Positions 1 through 10,501 of a DNA stretch of 64,000 nt are shown here, in pieces. The first letter of the stretch is position 1. Each line of letters begins with the position of its first letter. Source of the stretch: Apodemus sylvaticus (lineage: Eukaryota; Chordata; Mammalia; Rodentia; Muridae); assembly GCF_947179515.1 (NCBI RefSeq), contig NC_067473.1, forward strand, positions 80,179,626 through 80,243,625, read 5' to 3'. A program made the position numbers and the translations under genes. The notes below the pieces were generated by a model that saw only the letters and a list, made by a program, of their open reading frames with translations, did not search any database and was not told the origin of the DNA.

Positions 1-610
1 CCTTCATGTAGAGTGGAGCTGGTAATGTTGTCTATCACAAAACAGCGATCATGTCCAAATAAACCTGATACAAGTCAAAATGCAAAATCAGTATGCCTGA
101 CCAGGTAGACTTGCCTAGCTTAGCAACATGGGCTGTGGTGTAGCTAGTTTCCTCTGTGACCCTGGAGCTGGCCAGTAACTGCGATTCCTGCTACTTACTG
201 CCCAGTGTCCCAAGGCAGCGTCATACCATTCAATAGCCAAGCTGTGGAAGAGCCTCCCTCAAAAGTCACAGCAAGGTGTCTAACTACATGTGTGCTCCTT
301 TGGTATCATCATGAAGCCTCATCACGAGCAGAGACATCCACAGTTGGGTAGGGGCTTTATCGACTTTGTTGGCTGGCATTAAGATTTCATGTGGTAATTC
401 AGGCTTGGTGGTCAGGTTGATGCCTGGCCCAGGTTCAGCCTCTAAGTCTGCTGCTGCTATGGCTACCAGTGGGAAAGTGAGGGAAATGCCTGGATTGAAG
501 AGGTCACCCCGGGAAGCTGCTCCTGATGGTCTGAGCTAGAAAAGGCATTGGCCTTTCTTGGATGTTTACACAAGTAACGGAAGCCTAGTGATGCTTGGCA
601 AAGTACCAGT
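1..610. other. No gene recognised
   Basis: Moderate GC, no long open frame, no family match and no repeat I can name. Probably unique intergenic DNA left of Inmt. Confidence 0.5.
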
Positions 611-745
611 GTGTGCATGTGGAAATCAGAGGACAGCTTCTGGGAGTCACTTCTCTCCTTCCAACAGGAGGGTCCCAGGGATAGAACTCAGACTGTCAGG
701 TTGGGCAGCGAGCACATTTCCCTGTGGTGTCATCTTGCTAGCCCG
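611..745 (-). mobile_element. B2/B3-superfamily SINE, antisense
   Basis: The segment from GGAAATCAGAGGACAGC to CATCTTGCTAGCCC is the reverse of a tRNA-derived rodent SINE, with the box-B-like region (GATAGAACTCA) near its end. It is diverged, and no target duplication is clear. A 145-residue frame crosses it and is not a gene. Confidence 0.65.
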
Positions 746-1587
746 TGAGTACCTATGGAAGGCTGGCTTAGATGTGTCTGACTGGGCAGCTGCACTGCCG
801 GGGTCATTTCTGCAGGCTCATTTCTTTCTGCAAGCCTGTGACTCAGGTCTGAAGGTCATGGAATTCATAGCTGCTTCTGGGAAAAGACGCTTCCATCCCA
901 AGTTAGCAGGCTTGGCTCAGAGGTGCCAGGGTGGATTTAAGGGGGAGATGGCAGCCACCTATGTACTCATTAGGCTTCTGTGTGCACCTGCTTAACCCGG
1001 GACCTCAAGTTCTCACTATGGCTCCTGGCCCACCCATTAGTGCCTGAGTCCTTGGACCTATGCATTTCCGGGTCTTCAGAACAGCAATGACGACTCTGTT
1101 GGAATGAGAGTCTTCCTGCCCTCTTCCCAGAGTGGGAAAGTGGCTCCAAGAGAAATATTTGCCTCTTGGCTAGTTAGGTATAGATCTAAAATGAGACCCA
1201 GCATTGCTGAATTTCCAGCCAGGAATCTGACTACAGGGAAACAGTGCCCCTAATAACCAGCCTCTTTCGGAGGCACTGCTTCGAAATGATCCAGAAAATC
1301 CTCCAACCCTGGCCCTTGTCCAGGACAGGGTCTAATGCCCACCCAGATCTGATGGTTGTGGCTAGGGAAGGGAGGGAGCTGACTTGTTGGGGGGGGGAGG
1401 GGTAAATGTTGCTTGTTCTTGTCAGCCTTGTGACAGACCTAAGGGTAAAGTAGAGGAGCTAGACATTCAAAGAGGATGTCTGAAGGCATGCTGGCATGTG
1501 TACTTTGGTTACTTCTCTGTAAAAATGTACAGAAGTTGAAAGTAAGCCCGAGTCTAATGAATGGAAGCTTATATTGTATAGACCTAT

Positions 1588-1828
1588 TGTCTTAGTTAGG
1601 GTTTTACTGCTGTGAACAGACACCATGATCAAGGCAAGTCTTATAAATGACAACATTTAATTGGGGTTGCCTTACAGGTTCAGAGGTTCAGTTCATTGTC
1701 ACCAAGGCAGAAGCATGGCAGCATCCAGGCAGCCATGGTGCAGGAGGAACTGAGGGGTCTACGTCTTTAGCCAAAGGAAGACAGGAACAGACTGGGAATT
1801 CTCAGGCATCTTCCTGTAGACCCGTGAA
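1588..1828 (-). mobile_element. LTR-like interspersed repeat, antisense
   Basis: It begins TGTCTTAGTTAGGGTTTTACTGCTG, the reverse of the typical MaLR-like end (CCCTAACTAAGACA), and carries TTAATTGGGG...CTTACAGGTTCAGAGG, a familiar mouse dispersed repeat. I cannot name the exact subfamily. Confidence 0.5.
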
Positions 1829-1834
1829 TCTCTC

Positions 1835-2222
1835 TGTCTTAGTCAGGGCTTCTATTCCTGCACAAACATCATGACCAAGAAGCAAGTTGGGGAGGAAAGG
1901 GTTTATTGAGCTTATACTTCCACGTTGCAGTTCATCACCAAAGGAAGTCAGGACTGGAACTCAAGCAGGTCAGGAAGCAGGAGCTGATGCAGAGGCCATG
2001 GAGGGATGTTTCTTACTGGCCTGCTTCCCCTGGCTTGCTCAGCCTGCTCTCTTATAGAACCCAAGAGCACCAGCCCAAAGGTGGTACCATCCACAAGGGG
2101 CCCTCCCCACTTGATCACTAATTGAGAAAATGCCCCACAGCTGGATCTCATGGAGGCACTTCCCCAACTGAAGCTCCTTTCTCTGTGATAACTCCAGCCT
2201 GTGTCAAGTTGTAGCCAGTACA
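1835..2222 (-). mobile_element. MT-type ERVL-MaLR LTR, antisense
   Basis: TGTCTTAGTCAGGGCTTCTATTCC at the left and GTGTCAAGTTGTAGCCAGTACA at the right are the two ends of an MT-family MaLR LTR in reverse. The body contains GTTTATTGAGC, the reverse complement of an AATAAAC polyadenylation signal. It is a solo LTR of about 390 bp with TG...CA ends. Confidence 0.8.
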
Positions 2223-2586
2223 GTCCCCTCTGTTGAGATTTGGATATAGGCATCCCAGGATGCTGAGTGGCCTCCCTGGTCCTAAGAACTCTGGGAACTA
2301 GCAGCAACTATGCATTCTGGCCCACTTCAGAGTCTCTAGTCAGAACCTCTAGGATGGAGTGACACTTTAAACATCCCTAATGTCATCTGATGAGTGCAAG
2401 TTTGGGAACTCTTGCCCTAGACCATGTTCTGTAAGTCCTGTTTCCTCTCCCAGCATTGGCGTCCTGGGCCAGTGCTGGTCAGTACTGGACCCCTCTTGGT
2501 CTTCCCCCTTCTCTTCCTGCTCAACAACAGAAGCACTTGGGAGAGCAAAATCTCGAACTCCATTCTGGGAAGTGGGAGCACTGGGG

Positions 2587-2720
2587 GCAGAGAGACAGAG
2601 ACAGAGACACAGAAAGGCAGAAAGACAGAGAGACAGAATAAGAGAGAGAAAGAAGGGGAAGGAGGAAGGAGGAAGGAAGGAAGGGAGGAAGGGAGGGAAG
2701 TGGAGGGAGAGAGAGGAGAG

Positions 2721-2796
<76 letters not shown>
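2587..2796. repeat. (GA)n-rich purine tract
   Basis: AGACAGAGACAG passes into GGAAGGAAGGG and ends in a pure (GA)n run from about 2727. All frames crossing it are low-complexity. Confidence 0.95.
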
Positions 2797-2799
<3 letters not shown>

Positions 2800-3019
2800 G
2801 GTTCCCAGATCACTCTAAAGACCCAGAATGCACCCCATAAACCCATCTGTCTTAGTGGTTCCACTGCCTCTCAGTAGTAGCATGGTTTGTTGATTTGCTT
2901 TTCTAAGAATTCAGTGAGCTTGTCCCAGAGAAGCACCTTAATTCTCAAATTCTCAACCATCACAAGTTTTTCTGAATCTAAATTCAAACCCCAAATGTGC
3001 CCAGGTCTGGACCAGTTGC

Positions 3020-3130
3020 TCCCTTAGTGAAGAAAAGGAGGCTCAGAGACGTGGAAGGTGTTGCCAAAAGCCCTGAACAGACAGGGAAGAGAGCCCAGTC
3101 TCAAGTTTCGGTGCTCTTCAGACTCCAGAG
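3020..3130 (+). mobile_element. MIR-like fragment
   Basis: GAGGCTCAGAGACGTGGAAGGTGTTGCC...GAGCCCAGTCTCAAG resembles the core of MIR (GGCTCAGAGAGGTTAAG...CAGAGCC). It is an old, diverged mammalian SINE. Confidence 0.5.
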
Positions 3131-3989
3131 ACTTCCTGTCTAGGCCTCCCTAGAGCAGTGACAGGCTCTGCCTCTCTGCTCCAGCTGCTTTCCAGTGCTG
3201 ATCTGCAGATGCCTTGTCCTGACAAATAGCTTCTTTCTTCTACCCCTTGCTGGAAGAAGCAGTATCATCTCACCTGCAGAGCTGCGGTGCTCCTGGGAAG
3301 ATTACTACAGCCAAGGGCCTCCATGATGCCTGTTGACTTTCTGCCTCCTTGCTGAGTTCTCCTTGCAGCATATGGTAGGAAACTGGAGGTTTGGGGGCCT
3401 GATATGGAACCAAGCAGGCAGGGATACTTGCTTCTGTGCCCACAAGGTGTGGAACATATGTCTTGCTGTGGCTCTAATGAGTCAAGCTACACTTGACAGG
3501 GCTATGCTGTCTGGCTGAGATGGTTATGCTCTGGACTGCCAGTGCAGGTCCCAGACCTTTTCTCTTCTAAAGGGCTTTGAGTGAGGTCAGCTTGAATGTC
3601 CTCTTCACTCAGTATATCCTAAGAATACCTTATGGCTTATGGGCTTATGTATCCATGACACCATTTTGGAGGGCAGTCCTGTGACCAGGTCCTACCGTTG
3701 GTTGGATGCCTTTCTCCTCCCAACCGTCATCATTGGAATTTTGGAGCCAGGCAGCATGATCACGTGACACACCATTTATTCACCGGTGATTCTTTGTGGA
3801 AGGTCTGCTCTGCTCAGATGATGTCATAGTACACAGACTAGAAGTCATGAAACTCATTGCTGTCCTAGACCTAGGCCTTGCTGTGGGAGGCAATGGATAA
3901 TCTAGCTGAGTGAGTCAAGAACTCAGTGAGTCATTAAAGGCAGGTGCTGTTGGGGAAAAGGATGCAAGGAAGCAAGATTAAAGTATAAT

Positions 3990-4384
3990 GGTGTTGTGTT
4001 AAAATATCCTGCAAAAAAGTAATTTAGGAGAGAAAGGGTTTATTTCATTTTATAATTCCATGCCATCATTATGGGGAAGTCAGTGTCAGGAGCTTGGAGC
4101 AGCTGATGGCATCACTTCCATAGTCAAGAGCAGTGTGAAATGAGTTCAGACATGCTCATTTGTTTGTTTGTTTGCTTGTGCTCAGTTTCTCTAATACAGT
4201 TCAGGACCCCTTTCTTAGGGAATGGTGCTGCCCACAGTAGGCTGGGTCTTCCCACATCAATTCACTTAATCAAGGCCATGCCCCATAGGCGTGCCCTCAT
4301 GTAAACTCAACATAGACCTTATTAAGACTATTCGCTCAGGTAATTACAGATTGTATCAGCTTGGCAATTAAAGCTAACTATTAC
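3990..4384 (-). mobile_element. MaLR/ORR1-like LTR, antisense
   Basis: AGAAAGGGTTTATTTCATTTTATAATTCCATGCC...TCAATTCACTTAATCAAGG...GTATCAGCTTGGCAATTAAAGCTAACTATTACA is the reverse of a rodent MaLR-type LTR that ends in a TTAGTT...CAA-like terminus. Subfamily uncertain. Confidence 0.6.
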
Positions 4385-4553
4385 ACATAGGGTGGTGCGA
4401 TTTCAGAGGAGGAGAAGCCTTTCTTGAAGGAGACATTTGAGCAAAGATTTACAAATCTTCGTGATAAAGGAAAATGAGGTATGAAAATGAGGTTCTCTGG
4501 GGAGAAGCTTGACAGAGACTGGCCTGGATCAAAGCTATGTATAGCATCATCAG

Positions 4554-4600
4554 GTGGGGGGGGGGGAAGAAGGAGGAGGAGGAAGAGGAGAAGAGATAAG
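4554..4600. repeat. Poly-G / (GGA)n tract
   Basis: A run of about 12 G passes into (GGA)n and AG-rich sequence. The lysine/arginine-rich reading frames across it are artefacts of composition. Confidence 0.9.
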
Positions 4601-4744
4601 AAAGGGCAAGGAAGAAATGAGACCTTAAGGGCCACTGTAAGAGCACTTGCTTTTATACTGAGATGTGGCAACTTAAGAGGAGGAAGTTATCATTGTTATA
4701 TTATTATTATTAACAAAGAAAACTGTGTAAGAAACAACCGTGAA

Positions 4745-4894
4745 ATGAAGTTATTACTAGTAACTTTAATTCTTTCTGATAAGCACTGTGTTAAGTACTT
4801 GTAATCCTATAGCCACTTCTTGAGTTGGTGCATTATTCTCATGAGGAAATTCAGACTCAGGGTAGTTTAGTAACTTTTATGAGGTCACACCTAT
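4745..4894 (+). mobile_element. MIR, 5' part (split)
   Basis: AAGCACTGTGTTAAGTACTTGTAATCC...TTATTCTCATGAGGAAATTCAGACTCAGGG...TAACTTTTATGAGGTCACACC is a clear MIR. It is interrupted by an LTR-like insertion and resumes near 5267. Confidence 0.8.
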
Positions 4895-4902
4895 AAAGTA
4901 AT

Positions 4903-5258
4903 TGCAGTGATTTGAATGAAAAATGTCCTCCATAGACTCAGGTATTTGAACACTTGGTCCCTAGTTGGTAGTTGAGTGAGCTTACAAAGCCTTTAGGAGA
5001 CAGAGACTTTTATAGAGGAAGTACATCACAGGGGGTGGGGTGGGGTGGGTGGGTGGGGGGAGGGGGTATGGTAAGGATTCATATCCTCACCCCACTTCTT
5101 ATTTCTCTGTGATCTCTCTGCCTCCTGACTGAAGGCTGTCTTCATGCTCCTGCCACATCCCTGCCTTGCTGGACTCTGTTTCTTTGGAGCAGTAAGCCAA
5201 AATAAATCCTTTCTTCACAAAGTTTCCTTTAGCTATGATATTTCATCACAGTAACAGA
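4903..5258 (+). mobile_element. LTR-like element inserted into a MIR
   Basis: The insert begins TGCAGTGATTTGAATG, carries AATAAATCC near its 3' end and ends in ...TTTCATCACAGTAACAGA. It is flanked by the 8-bp direct repeat AAAGTAAT (4895-4902 and 5259-5266), consistent with a target-site duplication. A G-rich run lies within it at 5031-5066. Confidence 0.65.
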
Positions 5259-5266
5259 AAAGTAAT

Positions 5267-5340
5267 GAATAGTCATAGAATAGGAATTTGAATAGGAGTC
5301 CAGGCAGACTGAATCCTAAGGTTGTACTCTAGACCATCTC
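5267..5340 (+). mobile_element. MIR, 3' part (split)
   Basis: TAGGAATTTGAATAGGAGTCCAGGCAGACTGAATCC corresponds to the GGATTCGAACCCAGGTCTGTCTGACTCC end of MIR and continues the element broken at 4894. Confidence 0.65.
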
Positions 5341-5439
5341 TTATACTATCTTGAATTAATGGATAAATGTTCTCAATATTCTCATTTAGTCAAAGATATG
5401 ACAGTGTACTGCATGGGCCAGCTTCATAGGAAGATGAGT

Positions 5440-5640
5440 GTTGTGTATCTACCCATTCATCCACTTATCCATCCACTTTTTGCTTAACTATCCAACCACC
5501 CATCCATCCATCTTTCTTTTACCCCTCTACCAATCTTTCATATACCCACATATCCTCTATCCATGTACCTAAATATCCCCCATCCATCTACCCACTTATC
5601 CCTCCATCCATTTATCAATACATCCCCCCCACATCTCCCC
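5440..5640. repeat. Degenerate (CATC/TCCA)n pyrimidine-rich repeat
   Basis: CCATCCA, TATCCA and CACCCATCC units repeat imperfectly over about 200 bp. An old tetranucleotide microsatellite, no gene. Confidence 0.8.
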
Positions 5641-6693
5641 ACACACTTACCTGCCAAGACACTTCATTCCCTCCCCTCCACCCCTGTGTCTCCTAGAAAC
5701 CCAGTCATCTGCACTTAGCATTCATGGGGGCCTGTATACTCTACTGTGCTGAATAAAAGACCCAGCTGTTTCTGCCACTATTTTCCATTTCTTTCACATG
5801 GCAACCAATGTGAAAGAAGCCAGAGAGCAGCCTCTGATTCCAGAGCTCTGCTATGTCCAGTCCTGCAATTTCTCTGCACCTCAGTGTCTTTACTGTCTCT
5901 TAGCTTAATAGCTGCCAGTGCTATCTGAAGTTCCTGGCTGTGGGACATGCTCATGGGGCAGGTGAGCTGTGTTGTCTTGTTGTTTATAGGTAGGATCCAA
6001 TCTCCTGGAAGCTTAGAAAGGAGGTGGCCATTTGTAGTGGTGAATTGTTAATCTGCCCTGAGCTCCCTGTGGGTGATCGCACTTCTTGTCACCTGCCAGA
6101 GTTCTCTGGATTCCTGAATGAAAAGACATAACACACACAACCTTTATATTTTGCCTTGACTAGCTCAATGGATGGGCACTTGCAAATCTTGCTGAGGCTA
6201 GCCCACACTCCCCTCTGGTATTCCTGAGTTAACAATTTAAAAATCATATTTTCTTTGCTGCCCTGTTTCCTTCTGGGCAGCCCTCCTATGGGCTATGCTG
6301 CTTTCTCTTTGCACCTGCATTGCTGGGTGATTCCTCTCCTGCAGTTCTGAAATCTGATCCCTCTCTTTCCCCATCAAGGTGACTCTGTTCATTTCTTGCG
6401 GAGTGGGTGGAGGGTTCTAAAAGTCCTGCCTCCTTCACCCTGCCCAGTCATTGGCCATTGGCTCTTTAATCATCAATCAAAAATCAACCAGGGACACGGA
6501 CCCTCAACGTCTGGACATGCAGATTCCAAAAGTGTGCCTTTGGGAGCTGAATTAAGACAAAGCATTAGAGCCAATCCCCAACAGTCATTTGTGTTCAGTG
6601 CCGAGCTCTTGCCCTGCCCTTTGTGTAAGGAACCATACTCCTCTTTCTCACCACCTTGTTTGTGTGATGCTAGATGGGGACTGAGGCCAGCGC

Positions 6694-6890
6694 ATAAAAA
6701 CCAGTCCTGCTAAGCCGGGCAGTGGTGGTGCACGCCTGTAATCCCAGCACTCTGGGAGGCAGGGGCAGGTGGATTTCTGAGTTCGAGGCCAGCCTGGTCT
6801 ACTGAGTTCCAGGATAGCCAGGGCTATACAGAGAAACCCTGTGGGGGGGGGGGGGAGGGGGAACAAAACCAAATCCAAAAAACAAAAAAC

Positions 6891-6933
<43 letters not shown>

Positions 6934-6947
6934 AAACCAGTCCTGCT
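6694..6947 (+). mobile_element. B1 SINE with complex tail and 18-bp target duplications
   Basis: AAGCCGGGCAGTGGTGGTGCACGCC starts the B1 body (about 6712-6841). Next come a poly-G run, an A-rich segment and (GA)n to 6929. The 18-bp sequence ATAAAAACCAGTCCTGCT is repeated exactly at 6694-6711 and 6930-6947, so the body and the whole composite tail lie between intact target duplications. A young insertion. Confidence 0.95.
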
Positions 6948-7301
6948 GAGGTGTTGCCTCAGCGCCCACTGAGGCTCGCCCTGGGGCCATGCAAATGCCA
7001 TTCACCTGTGCCTGAAAGGGGCATAATTTATTCCTCTACTCAGGCCAGGCAAGCCCAAGGAAGCTGGCTCTGAAGCAGGAGGAGTCTGTCATCTCCCTTT
7101 GGGCTCTACTCTACTCAGTCTTGACACTGTCCTCTGCCCCTTCCCTGCTGCTCTGCATGAGAGTTTGTGTCCTGGGTGGTCGACTGAGGAAGACTTCAGA
7201 CAAAAGGAGAAGAGCAAGAGGGGCTCAAGGAGACTCAAGAGCCAGGCACCAAGGGTTACCTTGGAATGTCCAAAGCTCTTCCATTCTTGTTTGTTTTACT
7301 G

Positions 7302-7379
7302 CAGTGCTGGGGGTTGAACCTAGGGTCTCACAACATGCAAGGCAAGTGCTCTACCGCTGAACTGAACAACAACCCAACC
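7302..7379 (-). mobile_element. ID-element-like SINE, antisense
   Basis: GTGCTGGGGGTTGAACCTAGGG...GGCAAGTGCTCTACCGCTGAACTG is the reverse of an ID element (tRNA-Ala-derived, BC1-related), including box A- and box B-like stretches. It is a diverged copy, not a tRNA gene. Confidence 0.75.
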
Positions 7380-7457
7380 TCTCTTCTACATTTTGAATTT
7401 TGTTTCAGATGCACATGCAACCTATTTAAGTTTAATGTCACTTAAAAATAATTTCAG

Positions 7458-7634
7458 GATGTAGAAAAGCGAGCTGGGCGGTGGTGGTGCACGCCTGTAA
7501 TCCCAGCACTTGGGAGGCAGAGGCAGGCGGATTTCTGAGTTCGAGGCCAGCCTGGTCTACAGACTGAGTTCCAGGACAGCAAGGGCTACACAGAGAAACC
7601 CTGTCTCGGAAAAAAAAAAAAGATGTAGAAAAGC
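7458..7634 (+). mobile_element. B1 SINE with 13-bp target duplications
   Basis: A full-length B1 body (7471-7610) with a short poly-A tail. GATGTAGAAAAGC is repeated exactly at 7458-7470 and 7622-7634. Few differences from B1 consensus suggest a fairly recent insertion. Confidence 0.95.
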
Positions 7635-7785
7635 TGGCTTTTACTCAGGTTAATCAATCAGTATCATTTTGCCATATTGAAAGTATCAATCATTCTCTCT
7701 GTGTATCTCACACTCATATAGATCTGTATGTCATGTATTTTATACCTTGGATACTTCAGGGTTTAAAATAGTTTCTAAAATGTGT

Positions 7786-7826
7786 TTGTATGTATGTGTG
7801 TGTGTGTGTGTGTGTGTGTTTGTGTG
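7786..7826. repeat. (TG)n microsatellite
   Basis: About 20 TG units with interruptions. Confidence 0.95.
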
Positions 7827-7841
7827 CATACATGTGCCTTT

Positions 7842-7940
7842 TTTAGACAGTTGTTGCTATGTAGCCCAAGTTGTCCTTGAACTCTTATGCTCCTGTCTCT
7901 GCCTGAGGAGGGCTGGGATTGCAAGGCCTGTGCTGACAGG
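7842..7940 (-). mobile_element. Old B1/proto-B1 fragment, antisense
   Basis: TTAGACAGTTGTTGCTATGTAGCCCAAGTTGTCC...CTCCTGTCTCTGCCTGAGGAGGGCTGGGATTGCAAGGCCTGTGC aligns with the reverse of the 7SL-derived B1 family but is strongly diverged. Confidence 0.65.
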
Positions 7941-8249
7941 GTTGGCAAGGCTGTTTGTGGCAGTGACTAAAGCCAGTAACTACAACTGCAACACCAGCAT
8001 TACCACTGGCTCATCTGCGTGTCCTGTATTCATCAGTTGTCCTGAGAGTGCACTTTCTGTCAGCTTGTCTCTTGTCTGAGGTCAGACATCTAGTTGTCAT
8101 GCCATTTCAATCGGGGCTGTTGTTTCTTGGTATTCTCTTCTCTGCCATGACCAATGCTTTCGCTCAGCTGTAATCTCTATTCTGGAGAAACTCCCACCAA
8201 AGAGCAGTCTGATACTTCCTTGTGACTAGACTGAGCAAGAATATTATAA

Positions 8250-8395
8250 GGCCGAGCAGGGTGTTGGTGACATGTGCCTTTAATCCCAGCATTTGCAAGG
8301 CAGAGACAGGCAGATCCCTGTGAGTTCAAGGCCAGCCTTGTCTACAGAGCAAGTTTCAGATGGCCAAGGCTACACGGAGAAACCCTGTCTCTAAT
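8250..8395 (+). mobile_element. B1 SINE
   Basis: GAGCAGGGTGTTGGTGACATGTGCCTTTAATCCCAGCA...GTTCAAGGCCAGCC...GAGAAACCCTGTCTC is a diverged B1 in sense orientation. Confidence 0.9.
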
Positions 8396-8670
8396 ATCTC
8401 CCCCCTCCAAAAGAAAGACTTTTATAGGGCCAATGTACTCTTGAGGTCAAGGACTTTAGGAAATGGAGGAGGCTCACACAAGAGGACTTGGGTTTGCTGG
8501 CCAGTGTTGGATCTACTCCATGTTCGCATACTCATTGATCTATCTAGGATATGCTTGTTGGCTGGAGGTGTATTCAGTGGCCAAACACTTGCCTAGCATA
8601 GAAGATACCCTAAGTTCAATCTGAATCCTGCAAAAAAGAAAAGTATTTGTTGAACGTTGGCTATGAATGT

Positions 8671-9282
8671 TGGAAGGTAAGATTCACGTCAGAGTCTGTC
8701 CTTCCCATGCAGAGCAGCAGGGAAGGGGCAGAGGACAGTGTCAAGAGGAGTCGAGCCCAAAGGGACTGAATCTTACCTACCAGTGTTGGTAATTTCTGGA
8801 ACATGTCCCTGAGATGTGAGGAAATCCGACACCCAGATCTCTTTCTCTGGACTCTCAGAGGATGGCATTCTTTGTCAGTGGGATCTTTGTAATGTGAGGC
8901 ATAGATATTCTTACATTATTAGGGTGGATCATGTAAGAGACAGAATATAAGACAGAGACACGGCAGGGGTGGGACACATAGGGAGGGCGGGGAAAGTCGT
9001 GTAGAGGTGGCAAAGAGGGTGAAATAATGACCCTGCAAGCTGGTAGGAGGTGGACGTGTACCTTCTTAAAACAGGCTGAAGGTGATTATTGCCAGCTGAA
9101 GTCACTTAAACGTCTATCTTCAGAAACGGCCATTTGCCTGGCTTTCCCCTGTGCATAAAGCCATATGATTCTTGGCGGGAGGTGAGGGAGGGGGAATTAC
9201 CTTCACATACTAATGCCAAAATATGAGAGGCGTGGCTGCCACTAATCCTAAGGACAGACTCTGACGTGAATCTTACCTTCCA
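8671..9282. repeat. Perfect 33-bp inverted repeat enclosing 546 bp
   Basis: The 33 nt at 8671-8703, with core AAGATTCACGTCAGAGTC, occur as an exact reverse complement at 9250-9282. The enclosed 546 bp show no open frame of note and no repeat I can name. The arms are far too long to match by chance. Confidence 0.9.
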
Positions 9283-9950
9283 TCAGCTTCAACAGTCCCC
9301 ACCAAGTCTCAGGAAGTTCTCTGGGATTAACGATCCAAGCGCAGATTGCAATCCTTTCGCCATCCCTTCCCGAGAAGGTTTGCCGCCCCTTTTCTAACCC
9401 ACCTGAGTGGTGGGAATCGGCCATCATATTCTAGAGTCCACTCATAGGGGGAGGAGCCCCATGCACGCATCAGGTTTATTAATCTACTCGCTTTTTCATG
9501 GTTGCTGAGCCCTTGTACTGATTTGGATCCTAGATTCAGCCGGAGAGCCTACATAAGCAGCAAGGGCCACAGAAGCAGCCGCCTTGACTGCAGCCTGCCC
9601 AGTTAACACCGCACTCTGTTAAGTGGTTGAGTTTGGTTCGTTCCTGGAGCCTCAAGACACCACACACAGACGCTCAGCTTCTCACTGGTGATGGGGATAT
9701 GGCCCTCCCTCATCGGCTCTGAAGCCTTCAGCAAATCTCCGAATTCCACCAGTGTTTCTTTACTTTCCATGCAGTCAAGATAACTGGTGTCTTGCCTAAC
9801 ACACAGGAGTTAACAGACAAAATGGAGTGCCTGGTCCTTAGTATGGCATTTCATGATTGACAGCTGTCACCACTTACAGCCTACTCTTGTTGGCTAATGA
9901 GACTCTGATAATCTTTCCCCAGACAGGAATCTGGGGTTTATTCTATCTGA
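9283..9950. other. Unassigned segment with CpGs, possibly LTR-derived
   Basis: No coding frame is recognisable. CpG is more frequent than in neighbouring DNA, and CCTACATAAGCAGCAAGGGCC near 9550 looks like a weak TATA-type promoter. It could be a diverged retroviral LTR or a regulatory region; I cannot assign it. Confidence 0.3.
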
Positions 9951-10036
9951 TCAAGGCCCCAGATGCCTGGGGGCATGCAGCAGGCATGGGATTCTAGAAA
10001 GTTCTATCTCTGCAAGCACATAAGAAGGGGATAGAC

Positions 10037-10245
10037 AGCCGGGCGTGGTGGTGCACGCCTGTAATCCCAGCACCTGGGAGGCAGAGGCAGGCAGATTTCT
10101 GAGTTCGAGGCCAGCCTGGTCTACAGAGTGAGTTCCAGGACAGCCAGAGCTACACAGAGAAACCCTGTCTCGGAAAAAAAACAAAAAACAAAAAACAAAA
10201 AACAAAAAACAAAAAAAAACAAATCCAAAAAAACCAAAAAAAAAA
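10037..10245 (+). mobile_element. B1 SINE with A-rich (CAAAAAA)n tail
   Basis: A near-consensus full-length B1 (GCCGGGCGTGGTGGTGCACGCC to CCCTGTCTCGG) followed by a tail of repeated CAAAAAA units. A short flanking repeat, GATAGACA, occurs on both sides. Confidence 0.95.
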
Positions 10246-10462
10246 GGAACGAGATAGACATACCTCTGTAGCGTCCTGTCTCAGTAGGCCTAAACCAATA
10301 CCAGTCTACCTTATCATGATGACCTGGGGATCCTAGTGGTCCTCTTTACCTGGGCACTTGTCACTATAAATCTAGGGGAAAAGATGGTTTGGGCTACTGG
10401 ATTGGGAGGTCTCAGAAACCCTGGAACCTTTGTGTTGACTGTGTACTTGCCCTGGGACTCTA

Positions 10463-10463
<1 letters not shown>

Positions 10464-10499
<36 letters not shown>
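10464..10499. repeat. (CA)n microsatellite
   Basis: About 18 uninterrupted CA units. Confidence 0.97.

Positions 10500-10501
<2 letters not shown>

Noticed and set aside
558..995. 145-codon plus-strand frame
   Set aside because: Crosses a SINE and shows no domain or splice context.
1948..2307. 119-codon minus-strand frame
   Set aside because: Lies almost wholly inside an MT-type LTR.
7302..7379. tRNA-like box A/box B sequence
   Set aside because: Part of an ID-type SINE; likewise the B2/B3 copies elsewhere. No standalone tRNA cloverleaf was found.
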